DNA of 64,000 nucleotides from Ulva prolifera (taxonomy: Eukaryota; Chlorophyta; Ulvophyceae; Ulvales; Ulvaceae), in contig CM041204.1 in the NCBI GenBank assembly GCA_023078555.1, positions 1,584,923-1,648,922 on the forward strand. Reading direction: 5' to 3'. The position numbers and the translations under genes are program-made. Each line of letters starts with the position of its first letter. Position 1 is the stretch's first letter. Shown one piece after another: positions 45,051 to 56,985 of the stretch. Below the pieces are notes generated by a model. That model made no database searches, had not been told where the DNA came from, and saw nothing but the letters and a program-made list of their open reading frames with translations.

Positions 45051-47796
45051 ATGCCAGACACCGATGTTCCAGTATGTTTGCCGCGCTCAACACCTGATGA
45101 TAGTGACTTAGGACCGCTGTTGTTGTTCAATGCTATTCCTCCCAGCGTTGTGTCTCGATCTGGGGTTTTGTCGTCCATCGCGGAAGCGAGCGGGAGTGAC
45201 AGCGTGAGGCTACCCGACTTCGTGACGCTGGCAGAGTTTAACTTATGGAGCAGTACGATCAGTGACGCTGAAGGCATCTTTGCCTGCGAGGACTTGGCTC
45301 ACGCATGCACCGTGCTGAAGGTGGGTGGTCGCCTCGTCAGCTCTGCTCATCTGGTGTGTATAATGACGCCCGGAGTCTCTTTTCCTCCCGCCGCTCCTCA
45401 AGCACAGCTCATGATCTGATGTAGTGACTGTGTGGCAAAATCTCGCAGAGGAGGCTTCATGGTCGACGCCTGAGTTGTAGCAAGCGAAGTCAAACAGGAT
45501 GTGTGCAGGCTGCTGATGCTCTTGACGATTACATGTTTCGTGACTGGTTCGACATCACAGTCGGTATCTTCCGTAGACAGTCCATGTCCCACCACCGTTA
45601 GAGGGGCCGCTCTCTGCCTAGTCAAATTTCGTCAGCCCTCTCAAAACTGCCATACCACCTGCATCAACGGGTGATCGAGGCAGCGAATCCCTGTCACAAA
45701 GCGGATCAACACCTCCTTGCAGCGTGGCTGGAGCTGCTGCCAATCCAGCATCATCCTGACATGGTGTCGAGGATGATTCCGGACCACCCCGGCCGAAGTC
45801 TCAGCGCCTCTGCAGACGTCCAGACTCTCCCGTTTCTGAGAGCCCTCATGCTGCTCCCACATTCGCCCCCACTGCTGCTGTCCCTCACTCTGGGCAGTCA
45901 AACGGCCAGCCGCAGTCCCTTTCAGCGGGTCCGTCTGCGAGGCGAGCCCATGCATGACAAAGCAGCAGCACTCGCTGCAGCGCTTCTGCCTTGACCAGCC
46001 TGAGTCTCGAGACCTTTCGTGATGACGAGTCCTTGCAGACTGTCGCTCCAGCCATCGGCACCCTCACTGCCCTGCAGACCGGGCACCTGGCATGCGGACA
46101 ATTTTGCAACTCCGGCATTTCGCACGGGGCAGTTCCATTGTTGGAGGTCGCGCTGCAGCCACTGACACGCCTCCAGGAGTTGGCGGCGCGCATCGGGCTG
46201 CACGAAGGGGCACCCCAATGCGCGCTCTGTTGGATCCGTGGCATGCGAAGCACCCACGCCACGCCAGCAGCGCAAGTGGCTGCACTGCACGTGGTGGCAC
46301 GTGTGCCGAGATCCCGCGCCACTGTCTGGCCGAGGTGCTCTCTACCGTCACGGCGCTCACATCCCTGAAAATCAAAGAACTTTTAGAGCTGGGGTCACCG
46401 TCGTTTGACAGCAACGTGCCCGCTGAGCCTGCCTCGGCTTGTACATGTGGAGGTCTCCAGCCAATTCTACAACGTTGCCAGCGCCCTCCTGAGCCAGCTC
46501 ATTGCCCCTCTGGCTAGCGTGGTGATCAGTGACGATGTTTGGCGCTGGAGCCTAGACGACATGACCCTTGCTCGGCAGCTATGGAGTGGCCTCCAGAACT
46601 GTGCCCAGCTCAGAAGCCTCGACCTCACACTGTGCATGTCCTCTCGCGAACCTCGCGTGGAGGATGAGTTGCTCGCGGGGGCCCCTGCAGCTCTGGCTCG
46701 GCTGTCTTGTCTCCGGGAGCTCAAGTTCCGCGGGGGTTTTCTGATTGTGCTGCGTGTGCTTCGGCAGCTGGCTGCCAGTGAGGCTGGAGTGCAGCGGCTC
46801 AAGGTCCACTGCGGCAGATCTGGCTGTCGTGCAACAGCGGATGCTTGTCAGAAGCTCCTGGCGTGCCTGAGCCGCTCGCCGCTGCAGCGCTTGCACTTGT
46901 CCTTTGGCAGCTATGTCGAGGGACCCGCACATGCAGGAATGTCGACGCTCCAGCCGCTGACGCAGCTCACAGTGCTGTGCATGTCCGGCTGGTGCAACTG
47001 CCTGCGGCGCCCAGAGGATTGCGGGGCGCTGGCGGGCATGCGGCAGCTGCAGAGCCTGTGCATCCGGGGGTTTTCGGTGCATCCGGGGGTTTTCGGTGCA
47101 TCCGGGGGTTTTCGGTGCATCCGGGGGTTTTCGGTGCATCCGGGGGTTTTCGGTGCATCCGGGGGTTTTCGGTGCATCCGGGGGTTTTCGGTGCATCCGG
47201 GGGTTTTCGGTGCATCCGCGGGTTTTCGGTGCATCCGGGGGTTTTCGGTGCATCCGGGGGTTTTCGGTGCATCCGGGGGTTTTCGGTGCATCCGGGGGTT
47301 TTCGGTGCATCCGGGGGTTTTCGGTGCATCCGCGGGTTTTCGGTGCATCCGGGGGTTTTCGGTGCATCCGCGGGTTTTCGGTGCATCCGGGGGTTTTCGG
47401 TGCATCCGCGGGTTTTCGGTGCCGCCGGCACTGCGGCCCGACTGCGTGCGCGGCCTCGGGGCGCTGCCGGCCCTCACCGAGCTGGCGCCGTGGCCGCGTG
47501 ATGACTTCCAAGGTGATTTTGTGCAGATTGCGCCGGGGGCCGCATGGGCAGCGCTGGAGTGGCTGGGGGTTTGTCCGGACACTCCTGAGCAGGCAGTAGC
47601 CATCGCCCAAGCCGTGGCAGCGTTCCCGGCGCTGAAGGAGCTGATACTCGGGGATGACAGTGACGCTAAGTGGTGTGATGAGAGCCTAGACTGTCCTGAA
47701 TATGCCCAAGTGCAACGCATCGCGACAGAAGCGGGATTTGAGGTGGAGCTCGAAGAAGAGTCGCCGCGATTTGAGTGGCGAAGCGCATGGGCGTAG
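45051..47796 (+). pseudogene. SKP1/BTB-like plus LRR gene, copy A, pseudogene with minisatellite
   Basis: Exon 1 (45051-45320) is intact: VSRSGVLSSIAEASGS then VRLPDFVTLAEF, ending ACTVLK at a GTGGGT donor. Exon 2 starts at 45509 (AADALDDYMFRDWFDITVGI) but meets an in-frame stop at 45599 and then several frame changes up to 46.4 kb (segments near 45671, 45991 and 46092). From 46405 a long frame with leucine-rich repeats continues to the normal end (FEWRSAWA, matching FHWRSAWA of copy B). Within it sits a 19-copy array of a 19-bp repeat. A partial transcript could still make the C-terminal part, but as a gene it is broken. Confidence 0.82.
47061..47421. repeat. 19-bp minisatellite, 19 copies, inside LRR copy A
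   Basis: The unit is CATCCGGGGGTTTTCGGTG, repeated 19 times with few variants (CCGCGGG). The homologous site in copy B has one ancestral stretch (CATGGCTTTTCGGTG). 18 extra units equal 342 bp, which preserves the downstream frame. Confidence 0.95.
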
Positions 47797-49632
47797 GTTC
47801 CAGATCTGGTGAAGGGCTCAGTCGTCCGTGCACGGCTGAGCCCGCGGGGTGCGTCGCCCCTTCCGAGTCCCTTCAGAAACTGCGTGCATGACACTGCAGG
47901 CCCAATAAGTTGTGCTGACACACATGCAGTTGAGATTTGCGATCTTTGCGTACTTGCCATGGGTAACAAGTACTGTACCTGGTACGGTTTGGTGCACGCA
48001 GTCCGATGCTGGTGCTGGACTAATGTGCATTCAGGTGGAGGCCACACACTAATGTGCATTCAGGTGGAGGCCACTCACGTGGCAAGGCAAGCTTGGTTGC
48101 ATGCTTTATCTGTTTGTAGCCAGCACTGCAGCTCGATCGCATGCATGCACTGGCCTCCGCGCGCATGCAGATCGACCACCGCAGAGCGTGTTGGAGGTGA
48201 CAGTGGAACCGCTCAGAGCACGGCATACATGCATGTGGCTGTGGACTGTATGTCTACTGTGTAGCTGTCACGTCATGGCAGTTCATGCTACTTCATGGGA
48301 CGGTGGGCGACAAGGGCTTGCCTTGCTCTTCCGGGCGGCCTCCACGCCGTCGCCTGCTTAACTCAGTGTTGCAGCACCCGTAGTTGAGCGCGACGTTGTC
48401 GAGTTCGGGTTCAGCAGAGCATTGCAGCGTGTACGTGCACAGAGATGGCATGTGGGACGTAAATCGTAAGTGCAGAAGCGCCTGCCCTTTTACTCCATAC
48501 ACAGCGGCACTGAGAGAAGCGGCCTTCCTAGAGGATCGCCGAGGGGTGTACTCGGGGGGGTTCCAGGGGGCCTGCGCAGTGGGGCTGGAGCTTAGACCAA
48601 CTAGCCTTTTTGATATGTAAATTGGAACAGTTAGGCTCAGAGGGACAGTTCAGAGGGCTGTAACAAAAGGGAGAAGAGTGTTACAAGTAAAGTCCGAAGC
48701 TCTTGCGGCAGAGGCCGGGCGGCAATTGATTCTGGTGTTTGGTTTGCCACGCATGTGCTGAGGTTTGCCGGGGCGGTGCTGCAGTTTGGGGAGGGTGATG
48801 TAGTCGTGAGTGGGTGATTCTGTACATGTGTGTGAAGGTGCTGCTTTGAGTGCACCCATGTGTGGGGACGCTGCCAGCACTCAGTGGCGTGCGCCAGTGG
48901 TGTCGATGGCCAGCAGTGTCTCGCCAATGGCATCATGTATCTGTACCTCGACACACAAATACAACACTAGAATCAATGTCGTAGGCCGGTAGTATGTCTG
49001 GCAGTCGATGTCGTATCTACAGGAGAGCAGCGCATGCATGGCGCAGCTGCGCCTCGGGCCTCTGTCGTTTGGCCTGCTCAGCTGGTTCCTTGTGACGAGG
49101 CTCAGCACGCGCTAGGCCATGCTTCGTGTGCAGCGGCCAGAGGTAAGGCAGGTACGGAAACGCGACATGGAGACAGTAAGTGTGGGACAGATCCTCTTGG
49201 GAGGATTCATGCTGCTGCCCTGATGCTGCCTTGTCCATGTCCGCTCACGACCTCCATCGATTGAGGCTTCAACTTACGACACGCGAGAACTGCGCAGCTG
49301 CGAACAAGGTGTACAAAGAACTCTGTACTATATCTGTGTGCCACACACAGCGGCTCCGCATGGTTCAAGGCCAGAGCTACTGCTTGGGACAAGATCACAA
49401 TGACAGGAGTAGACCGTAAGTCCGACGTCGCTGCAGTCAGGTGGAAAGCTGCTCAAGACTGGTGATGTTCCTGGTAGCCACGCGAGAGTGTTTTGAATTG
49501 AAGCGGGACAGACGTCTGTGCTGTGGCTGGATCCGGTCCCACAACGCACAAAGCCGTGCTAACGTAGTACGTAGATTGCTTTTTGCGTTGTGGGTATCAC
49601 TCAGAATTGCGGCAGCATCTTGCTAGCGCATC
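47797..49632. other. Between LRR copies A and B
   Basis: Holds the downstream part of unit A (to about 48.26 kb), then a spacer, then the upstream region of copy B from about 48.77 kb. No gene recognised. Confidence 0.5.
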
Positions 49633-52530
49633 ATGTCCGACATCGACGGCCCAGTGTGTTTGACGCGCTCAGCACCTGATCAAAGCTACGCAGGACAGCT
49701 GTTTCTGTTTGATGCCATTCCGTCCGGCGTCGTGTCTCGATCTGGCGTTTTGTCGTCCATTGCGGAAGCGAGCGGTAGTGAAAGCGTGAGGCTGCCCGAC
49801 TTCGTGACGTTGGCAGAGTTCAAGATATGGAGCAGCACGATCAGGAATGCTGAAATCATCTCAGATTGCAAGGACATGGCTCACGCATGCACCGTGCTAA
49901 AGGTGGGCTGTCGTCTCATCAGCGCCGCACATTCGACGTCATACACAGCGTCCGTGGCCAGCCGCGACTACTACTCTCAGAGATAGCTCGTGATCATGTC
50001 ATGATACGTTGCTTGTAATGCTTTTCAGTAGGCTGCATTAGCGGCTTCAGTCTCGTGATCAACGCCTGTACGTAGCATAGCAAAGCTGATCGAGCAGGAT
50101 GTGTGCAGGCTGCTGATGCTCTGGACGATCACTGCTTTTGTGACTGGCTTGACGTCACAGTAGGCATCTTTCTTGAGCAAGCCTTGGCCCACCACCACCG
50201 GGGGGGGCGCGAACTGCCGGAAGAAATATCAGCAGGCTTCTCAAAGCTGCCAGATCACCTGCAACAACGGGTGATCGAGGCGATGACCCTCAAGAATACT
50301 GTGCAATTTAGATATTTTCATGATCACTGTTCAGATATACTATTAGAGGATGACCGAGATATCCTGGCAGTACTGCTGGACCTGCTGCCTGCCCACCACC
50401 ACGCTGCTACGGTCTCAATGAAGATTACAGGCCGCCCCGACACAAGTCTCAGTGTTGGTGAAACCACGCAAACCTTGCCCTTTCTGAGAGCGCTTGGCAG
50501 CCTGCCAAAGTCACGCCCTCCGCTGCTATCCTTAATCCTCTCTCTGGATAATTGTCCGACCCGTAACACCATGTCCCGCGAGTATATCCTTGAGAGAGCC
50601 ACGTCCAGGCATGAAAAAGCAACCGCGCTCGCCTCCGCGCTGCGCCATCATTCCGGCCTCAGCAGCCTGACCCTGATGCCCTTTTGCGATCACGTCTCGA
50701 TGCAGGCCGTCGCTCCAGCCATCGCCACCCTCACTGCCCTGAAGGCCCTGCATCTTGGGGCAGAGGACATCTCATGGATCCCTCGCAAGGCCCTTCCACT
50801 ACTGAAGGCTGCGCTGCAGCCACTGTCACGTCTACAGGAGTTCTCGATGAGCATTGCGTTGCCATCCACAGAAGTGCGGGGCCCATGCCTTTCTGGCAGC
50901 GCAGACGGCAGCACAAGTGAAGAAGCACCGCACCACTGCCTAGCTGAGATGCTCTCTACCGTCACAGCGCTCACCTCCCTCAAGGTTGTGGATCGCAGCA
51001 AGGATAGGTTTTGCATAGTGGCGCAGCCGCTGAGCCTGCCTTGCCTCAAGCAGCTGCGGGTGCAAAGCGCGTTCCACGACATTTCCATCGCCCTCCTCAA
51101 CCAGCTCACCGCCCCTCTTGATGCCCTCTCTATCTCCTGCTGTCATCATGACTTCCAGCCGGAGAAGTGGAGTCGACACAGACTGCCTCTAGCTCAGCAG
51201 CTGTGGAGCGGCCTGCAGAGGTTTGTGCACCTCAGAAGCCTCAACATCGAGCTAGGCATGTGCTCGGAATATGCTACTGCTGAAGCTCATTTGACGGACG
51301 AACTGCTCGCTGGGGCCCCTGCCGCTCTGGCGTGTCTGTCTTGTCTCCAAGAGCTCAGGTTTGAAGGGGAGCTCCCAGCTGCAGTGCGTGTGATGCGGCA
51401 GCTGGCTGCCAGTGAGGCCGAGCTGCAGCGGCTGATGGTGTATTGCCGCTACTCCCCGCGGCACGACACTGCCGAGGCTTTCCAGGAGCTCCTGTCAAGC
51501 CTGAGCAGCTTGCCACTGCAGCACCTGCACTTGTCTTTCGACTGCATGATCGCATGCCCCACACTTCCGGGCATTGCGGCTCTTCAGCCGCTGACGCAGC
51601 TCACGCGCCTGTGTATCAAGAAATGGGAGAGTTGCCTGCGGCGCCCACGGGACTGCGAGGCTCTGGCGGGCATGCAGCGGCTGCAGAGCCTCTACATTCA
51701 TGGCTTTTCGGTGCCGCTGGCACTGCAGACCGACAGCGTACGATGCCTAGGAGTGCTGCCGGCCCTCACCGAGCTAAAGCTTCAGCCGAACGATTTCAGC
51801 GACGGGTTCCAGGCTGCGTTTGTGCAGAGTGCGCCGGGAGCGGAGTGGGCTGCTCTGGAGTGGCTGGAGATGTGCGCTGCCAAGGACCAGGCGGAAGCCA
51901 TCGCCAGAGCAGTGGCAGCGTTCCCGGCCGTAAAGGAGCTGATGCTCTGGTCAGATGAGCATGACTTTTGTCCGTTTGACGAGTATGATGGGGACCGAGA
52001 CGTGACCGTGCCCACCCCTTTATGGCTCCGAGTACAACGCATTGCAGCAGAAGTAGGTCTCAAGGTGGGGTATAACGAATTCTCGTCACGATTTCACTGG
52101 CGGAGCGCATGGGCATAGGCTCTGGTGGAGGGCTCAGCCTTCCATGCATGGCGCCGGCGTGGTGCGTCACCGTCGCCGGACTTCTGTAGATTTCTATAGA
52201 GTTAGTTGCGTGCATGGCAGCGCAGGCCGATGCGGTACTTGTGCAGAATTGCATGCGGTTCATACTTGCTACGCCTATATCACTTATAGCAGGTCGGCGG
52301 TGGTGCTCATGTCACGCTGAAGATGCTGATCCCAACGTTGCCCGAGGTGGGCAATGCCAAGACCAGGTTGTTTGCATGCACGTTGCGTCCATGGGACATG
52401 CACGCTGCAGCTTGGTAGCATGCATGGACTGACGTCCAGAAGCATGCAGATCGGCCACAAAGGAGAAGGCGTGTAGAGGGTTACAGTGGAGTCAGGTCGA
52501 GCGTTGCGCGTGTGCATGTGGCTGTGGAGC
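48770..52530. repeat. Segmental duplication unit B
   Basis: Counterpart of 43840-48260. The downstream segment (words GCATGCAGATCGRCCAC) recurs again at about 53.2 and 57.35 kb in more diverged form. Confidence 0.72.
49633..52118 (+). CDS. SKP1/BTB-like plus leucine-rich-repeat protein, copy B (intact)
   Basis: Exons 49633-49902 and 50109-52118 join in phase 0, giving 759 residues. The N-terminal 110 residues (LFLFDAIPSGVVSRSGVLSS; VRLPDFVTLAEFKIW; ACTVLK-AADALDDHCFCDW) look like a divergent SKP1/BTB-POZ fold: a start strand, a conserved S..L helix, P-F-V..aEF, and a terminal AD.L helix split by the intron. About 600 residues of irregular leucine-rich repeats follow (ALKALHLGAEDISW; LTSLKVVDRSKDRF; LQELRFEGELPAAV; LTRLCIKKWESCL), ending HWRSAWA. 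The combination suggests an adaptor that recruits targets to a cullin ubiquitin ligase, by analogy only. It is the reference member for three other copies here. Confidence 0.82.
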
Positions 52531-54291
52531 GCACGCTGTTGATCACGCTGTTGTCAATGGTGGTCGGCAATCAGTCGGCCTTGGGCTGTGTCGCTGGGAG
52601 AGTTCATCAAGAGCATGAAAACGCTGCTGGACACAACGTTGTGCCCATGGCACGCCTTGGCCATGTGAGGGATGATATTTGGGCCAGCGCTGGCGCCCTG
52701 GTTGTTCGCGGCTCGCAGGCTTGAAGATGTGTATGTGGGAGTTTGGCGGGGTTTTGTACGTTAAAACACAGCGGTCGCGGCCTGCCGCACGGGCATGGGC
52801 ACCACGGGGAATAGTCACAACATGTGGTCTTCGCAAAAGGAAAAAGCGCATTGGCATGCGAGGCAGGGAAACTTGAATCCTGGTGACATGGGTTACTCTT
52901 GTGAGCAGCACGATCGATAGCTATGGGTATCTAGCCTTGCTATCACGGCAGCATGCATATGCAGCTTGATTACCTGGTTCGGTTCCGTGCATCTGCGACG
53001 GTTCCAACTGTCTGAGTTGTCAATGCTCAGGTGGATGCACTGTATCGTGTGGTATGATCGTTTAATCTCTGGTGTGATCATGCACCACCCACCCTGCCTG
53101 ACTTCAGGGAAGGCGTGTGCATCTTACCTGGTCGGCAGTGGTCATCATGGCACGCTGACGGTGCAGATCCCAACATTTCCTGAGGATCTTAGTTCCAGGA
53201 CCAGGTCGTCAGCATGCCCCCTGAATTGCTTCCATGAAAACACACGCTGCAGCTCGGCAGCATGCCCGCACTGACCTCCAGAAGCACGCAAATTGACCGC
53301 AAAGGAGGTGTGTAGAAGGTGAAAGTGGAGGCAAGACGAGCGTGGCGTATGTGCACATGGCTGTGGGATGTTCGTGTGCCTCATGGCTGCCAGCTCATGC
53401 TGAATCATGCCACTGCCAGTACAGTGTATCGGATGGTCGGCGCCGAGATCTCGTGCACGAGAACATGTTGCGCCGCTGGGAGGGCTTGCTGTTGACCATC
53501 ACAGTCTGTGTAATGCAGCGTCACCGATTGAGCACAGTGAACCCGAGTCAAAAATCAAAACAACAACACGGCGTGTATTCTGCAGAGAGCCGGCATATGT
53601 CACACAACTCGAGACTGGGTGCCTGCCATCGTTCTTCGCAGTGGCATTGCGGGCAAACCATGGCGTCCTATGCCGCAGGTGCAGCTCCCAAGACGTAGAA
53701 AGAAATTGTGACGTCACACCTAGTCTCACTGTGTGCTGCATTGGCCCTAGTGGAGGTGTTGCATTGAAGCAGACAGCACCTGTCGTGGTCTGGTATTCAT
53801 TCGATCACCCCTTGGCTTGGCATACGCCCAATCGCGACCGAGCGAGGTCTGGCATGCAGAGGTCTAGAGTGCTGCAAAGCAGCTGGAAAGCAGGAGAGGC
53901 CTCGAGGCGTGGGCAAGCGAGACGTATTATACGTCACGTATACCTTGAGCCGAAGCCGGCCTTCGGGAGCATTCTCCGAACTCAAAATGACAACAAGTAC
54001 ACTGCACGTATCCTGAAAGTATCACGTAGTGCTCTACCGGCTGGTAGGCTACAGCAGCAGCAGCAGCAGATGTACATGACTGAGCGAAGCAGAGCGCGGG
54101 CCGGAGCTACCACCTGACGGCCTACGAAGATTATCATCGATGTGATCACGGACAGGGCGTATCGCTATTGACTACTCTGTCGATACACGTGGCGGTGGTA
54201 GTCAGGCCAGGAATCCGCATGGCCAGGCGATGTATGTACCGCTGCGACGGAGGGAATGGTCTAACTCGCAATCCTGCACCATCATGCGGTA
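52119..54291. other. Downstream of LRR copy B; start of the second duplicated block
   Basis: Diverged repeats of the post-LRR segment occur near 52.3 and 53.16 kb. From about 53.45 kb the sequence parallels 57.57 kb onward. No gene supported. Confidence 0.5.
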
Positions 54292-54295
54292 CATG

Positions 54296-55045
54296 CGGTC
54301 AGCTTTCACAGAAATGGACACTTTCAAATTTCGAAAACACTGCACGTCACTGAAACCGCTAAGCAGAATTCAATACGGATAACCCAGTTCACGTCCTTGA
54401 TAACCAAATGTGCATGCTGTGTGAGCAATTCCGGAGTGGAGCTGGTGATCGCACTATTCAGCTTTTTTGCTGTGGTGGTCGTGTGGCTGACTCTGCAGCC
54501 CCCACCCCCCATGACAGGAGAACACTGTGGCTGCACCTCTAGGTTCACTGCAACAGTTATGGCCTTGATTCTTTGGGGACATGTAGCTGACACACCAAGA
54601 CATCACCTGACTCGAGCTCGCCGGTACACGTCTCCGTACCTGCAACGTAGCGTCGCTGGCGTGCACGCCCCCCGCCAGCACGGCGTAAAGTCTATAAATA
54701 TAGTTTGCAGATAGCTGTTGCAGTCGGAATTGAGTGCGGTGTGCCACAGGTTGCTCGAGTGCCTGTATCACTAGGCCGGTCACTCGGCTGTGCAAGAGCC
54801 TGTACTCCACCATTTACAGCGTGCGGGCATTCTGTCGGCCACTGGAGACACCCTCTATTTCACTATGCCGTTCGTCACGTCTTTCATTTACTTGATTTGC
54901 TCGCCTGCTAGGGCATCGTAGCCCATGCATTGCCACAAAACTGCTCCCTATGCGCTGTGCATGGCTCGGTCAGGCCTCTCTCTCATGTTTTGATATGTTT
55001 ATATGGCATTGTGCATGAAGTGCCGGTTTGTGCATGTGCTGACCG
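54296..55045. mobile_element. 750-bp insertion with short inverted ends, likely non-autonomous DNA transposon
   Basis: The ends read CGGTCAGC at 54296 and GCTGACCG at 55045. CATG flanks both sides (54292-54295 and 55046-55049), while the paralogous empty site at about 58398 has one CATG. Inner sequence diverges beyond the first 8 bases of the ends. It includes an open frame with a hydrophobic stretch (VELVIALFSFFAVVVVW) at 54397-54714 that has no known relative. The superfamily is undetermined. Confidence 0.6.
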
Positions 55046-55438
55046 CATGACGTATCGCGAGAGCCGCGATGGGCATGACGGAGCTTGGCGATGAACGCCG
55101 TGCACAGGCGCAGTACGTACGTTAATACACTTTCAAACTCACAATGGTGCACAGTAGCGCACGAGCGTTGAGCCGCGTGGCCATGCAGCTGTGCTCCAGA
55201 AAGAAAAGTACTGCAGCAAACTTCGGGACACTGTCAATTGCCTGTGTGTTCGCCAGGTCAGCGATGCTCCAGCTGTCCCAGACTCGTATTTATCTGCTTG
55301 ATTTACAGCTCAATTGGGGCCAAGAATGCGCCTGATCAAGTAGGTAACTCTGCACAATAAGGCACGCGTGTTTGTGGCGTGCTGCTTGCAACGCAGATAC
55401 CTCTCCCCATCCACGGGATCTAGCTGCAGAAGAAGACA

Positions 55439-55628
55439 ATGATTATCGCCTTCTTAAGCGCCTTGGCCGCGCTGGTGCCCACCTGCAGGGCGGATGCGGG
55501 CATGGTCGCCCAGCCTGCTGCCGCTCCATCGGTCCTCTCTGCCCAGCTCGCAGTGCTAGGGATCCAACTCCCCTTCTGTGAGGGAACTAATGACGCACTT
55601 CCAGTGACGTTTTCACACCCTCTCGCGG
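55439..55628 (+). pseudogene. Truncated first exon of the secreted-protein gene
   Basis: MIIAFLSALAALVPTCRADA and QLPFCEGTNDALPVTFSHPL are identical to the start of the 58808 gene. The match ends at 55628, where unrelated sequence begins, so only the signal peptide and the first 50 or so residues remain. It also lacks a four-residue stretch (REGP) present in the other copy. Confidence 0.85.
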
Positions 55629-56690
55629 ATGCAGATCGGACACCAACAAGGCAAAGTCAGAGTGATAGTTGTGACAGCCAGATACTGAGATGGATATACG
55701 TATACTGCATAGTGTGGTATGATATATGAGATCTCGTGTGATGATACCTACATACATACCGTAACACACAGCAAAGGGAATGCTTATATAACGTATATGT
55801 GCTCCGTGCGGGGCTCATGCCCGGCGTAGTGCCATGCATGAGTGAGCGGACGTGCGAGTGGATTCCGAGAAGCGGTTGCGTGCATGTACTAACTGAGGTT
55901 GCGTGCATGGCCTCTGTCCTTTGTGACTACAATCGTACACACAGTGCATGCATGCATGTTGAGGCCTGTTGCGGGCGGCGCAGCAGTGTTACAGGCACGT
56001 AGACTAGTTACACACAGCCCTTGCGTTCTACAGAATTGTCACACGCTGTCGCCTCTGAGTTGATGCCTTCAATGGCCGTATGTCTGGTCCGATCACGTTT
56101 GTGGTGCCCCAAACTGCGGGGCTGCCTTGGCCGTAGAACACACCTACGTGTGTATGCTGTAGTGTGGCCATGTGTGTGGCTGTCGATATGGAGAAGGATG
56201 TTTTGCTGTGTTGGTCTATGGCCCGTCACTTTTCTGTCATTTTCGTGCGTTTGCAGGACTAACTATAAATGCGCATGTGGCAGTGCTTGCACCGGCGCCA
56301 CGACGTGCGCGCTGGTTGATTGCTGCGGCGTCGTGACATTTGGTGATATGGAAGTACTGGTGTTTGCGTAAACTATATCCGTAAGCGTGTGACCATCCGA
56401 AGCGGCAGGTACAACGTGTAGGGCATGAGCGCAAGGGCACATTCGTGCAGTGTTACACGGATGGAGGTGGCAGGCAGGCAGCACCGCGAAAGAAGCAAGC
56501 AGGGCGCATTTGTGCAGTGGGCCACGCGGCTGCTGTCTGTTTCCCTGCAGAACTGCTGATGTAAGTGGAAGGTCAGGGCCTGCAAAGTCACGGGACACAG
56601 GACTGCACTTTGGTGCAAGGCCCAGCCCTGGCAGGTTCAGTAGTGCGTGTCTGTGGCACTGCTGCTCGTGTAGTGCGGCTGTGTGGAAGC
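55629..56690. other. Spacer after the truncated exon
   Basis: The first 120 bp (ATACTGAGATGGATATACG region) resemble 52990-53080, as if the duplicated block restarts. No gene recognised. Confidence 0.45.
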
Positions 56691-56699
56691 CTGTTCGCG

Positions 56700-56985
56700 G
56701 AATTCGTGTGTTGTGAACAGACCCGTTTGGAGGCCCTCTTCGGCCGCATGCTCGAGGCTCAAGGAAGTGATGATCCGGGCCGTGGTGAAGCCGTTGTGGA
56801 TCAGGAGTATGGAGAAAACGGAGGCATGTTGATGTACTGCACTGAGAGCGGACACAGCATCGCGGCAGGCGCGGGTTCCGAGGAGGAGTCCAACCAGATT
56901 GCAGCTAAGAGCGGTTCAAAGGACACAGTGCGTGGGCATGTGCTCTGGTGAAGGGCTCAGTTGTTCGTGCACGGGTGACCGTGCC
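56700..56985 (+). pseudogene. 3' relic of a further LRR gene copy
   Basis: GTGGGCATGTGCTCTGGTG then AAGGGCTCAGTTGTTCGTGC matches the ends of LRR copies A (47.78-47.83 kb) and B (52.10-52.13 kb). Upstream residues (LEALFGRMLEAQGSDD) no longer show repeats. Only the terminus and downstream segment survive. Confidence 0.5.

Larger units (their letters stand above)
43840..48260. repeat. Segmental duplication unit A
   Basis: It aligns by eye with 48770-52530 through upstream region, LRR gene and downstream region. Shared upstream words include GATGTTCCTGGTAGCCACGC (44872 and 49465) and GATACAACACC-like stretches near 44090 and 48960. The gene copies are about 65-75% alike. Confidence 0.75.
53450..55628. 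repeat. Segmental duplication, left copy of the secreted-protein upstream block
   Basis: It aligns with 57570-59008 (shared words TATCATCGATGTGATCACGG, ACGTACGTTAATACACTTTC and TCTCCCCATCCACGGGATCT). It carries a 750-bp insertion absent from the other copy, lacks about 40 bp present there, and breaks off inside the first exon of the secreted-protein gene. Confidence 0.85.

Noticed and set aside
47100-47431. Antisense protein of repeated PPDAPKTPGCTENPRMHRK
   Set aside because: It is the opposite-strand reading of the 19-bp minisatellite in the LRR pseudogene.
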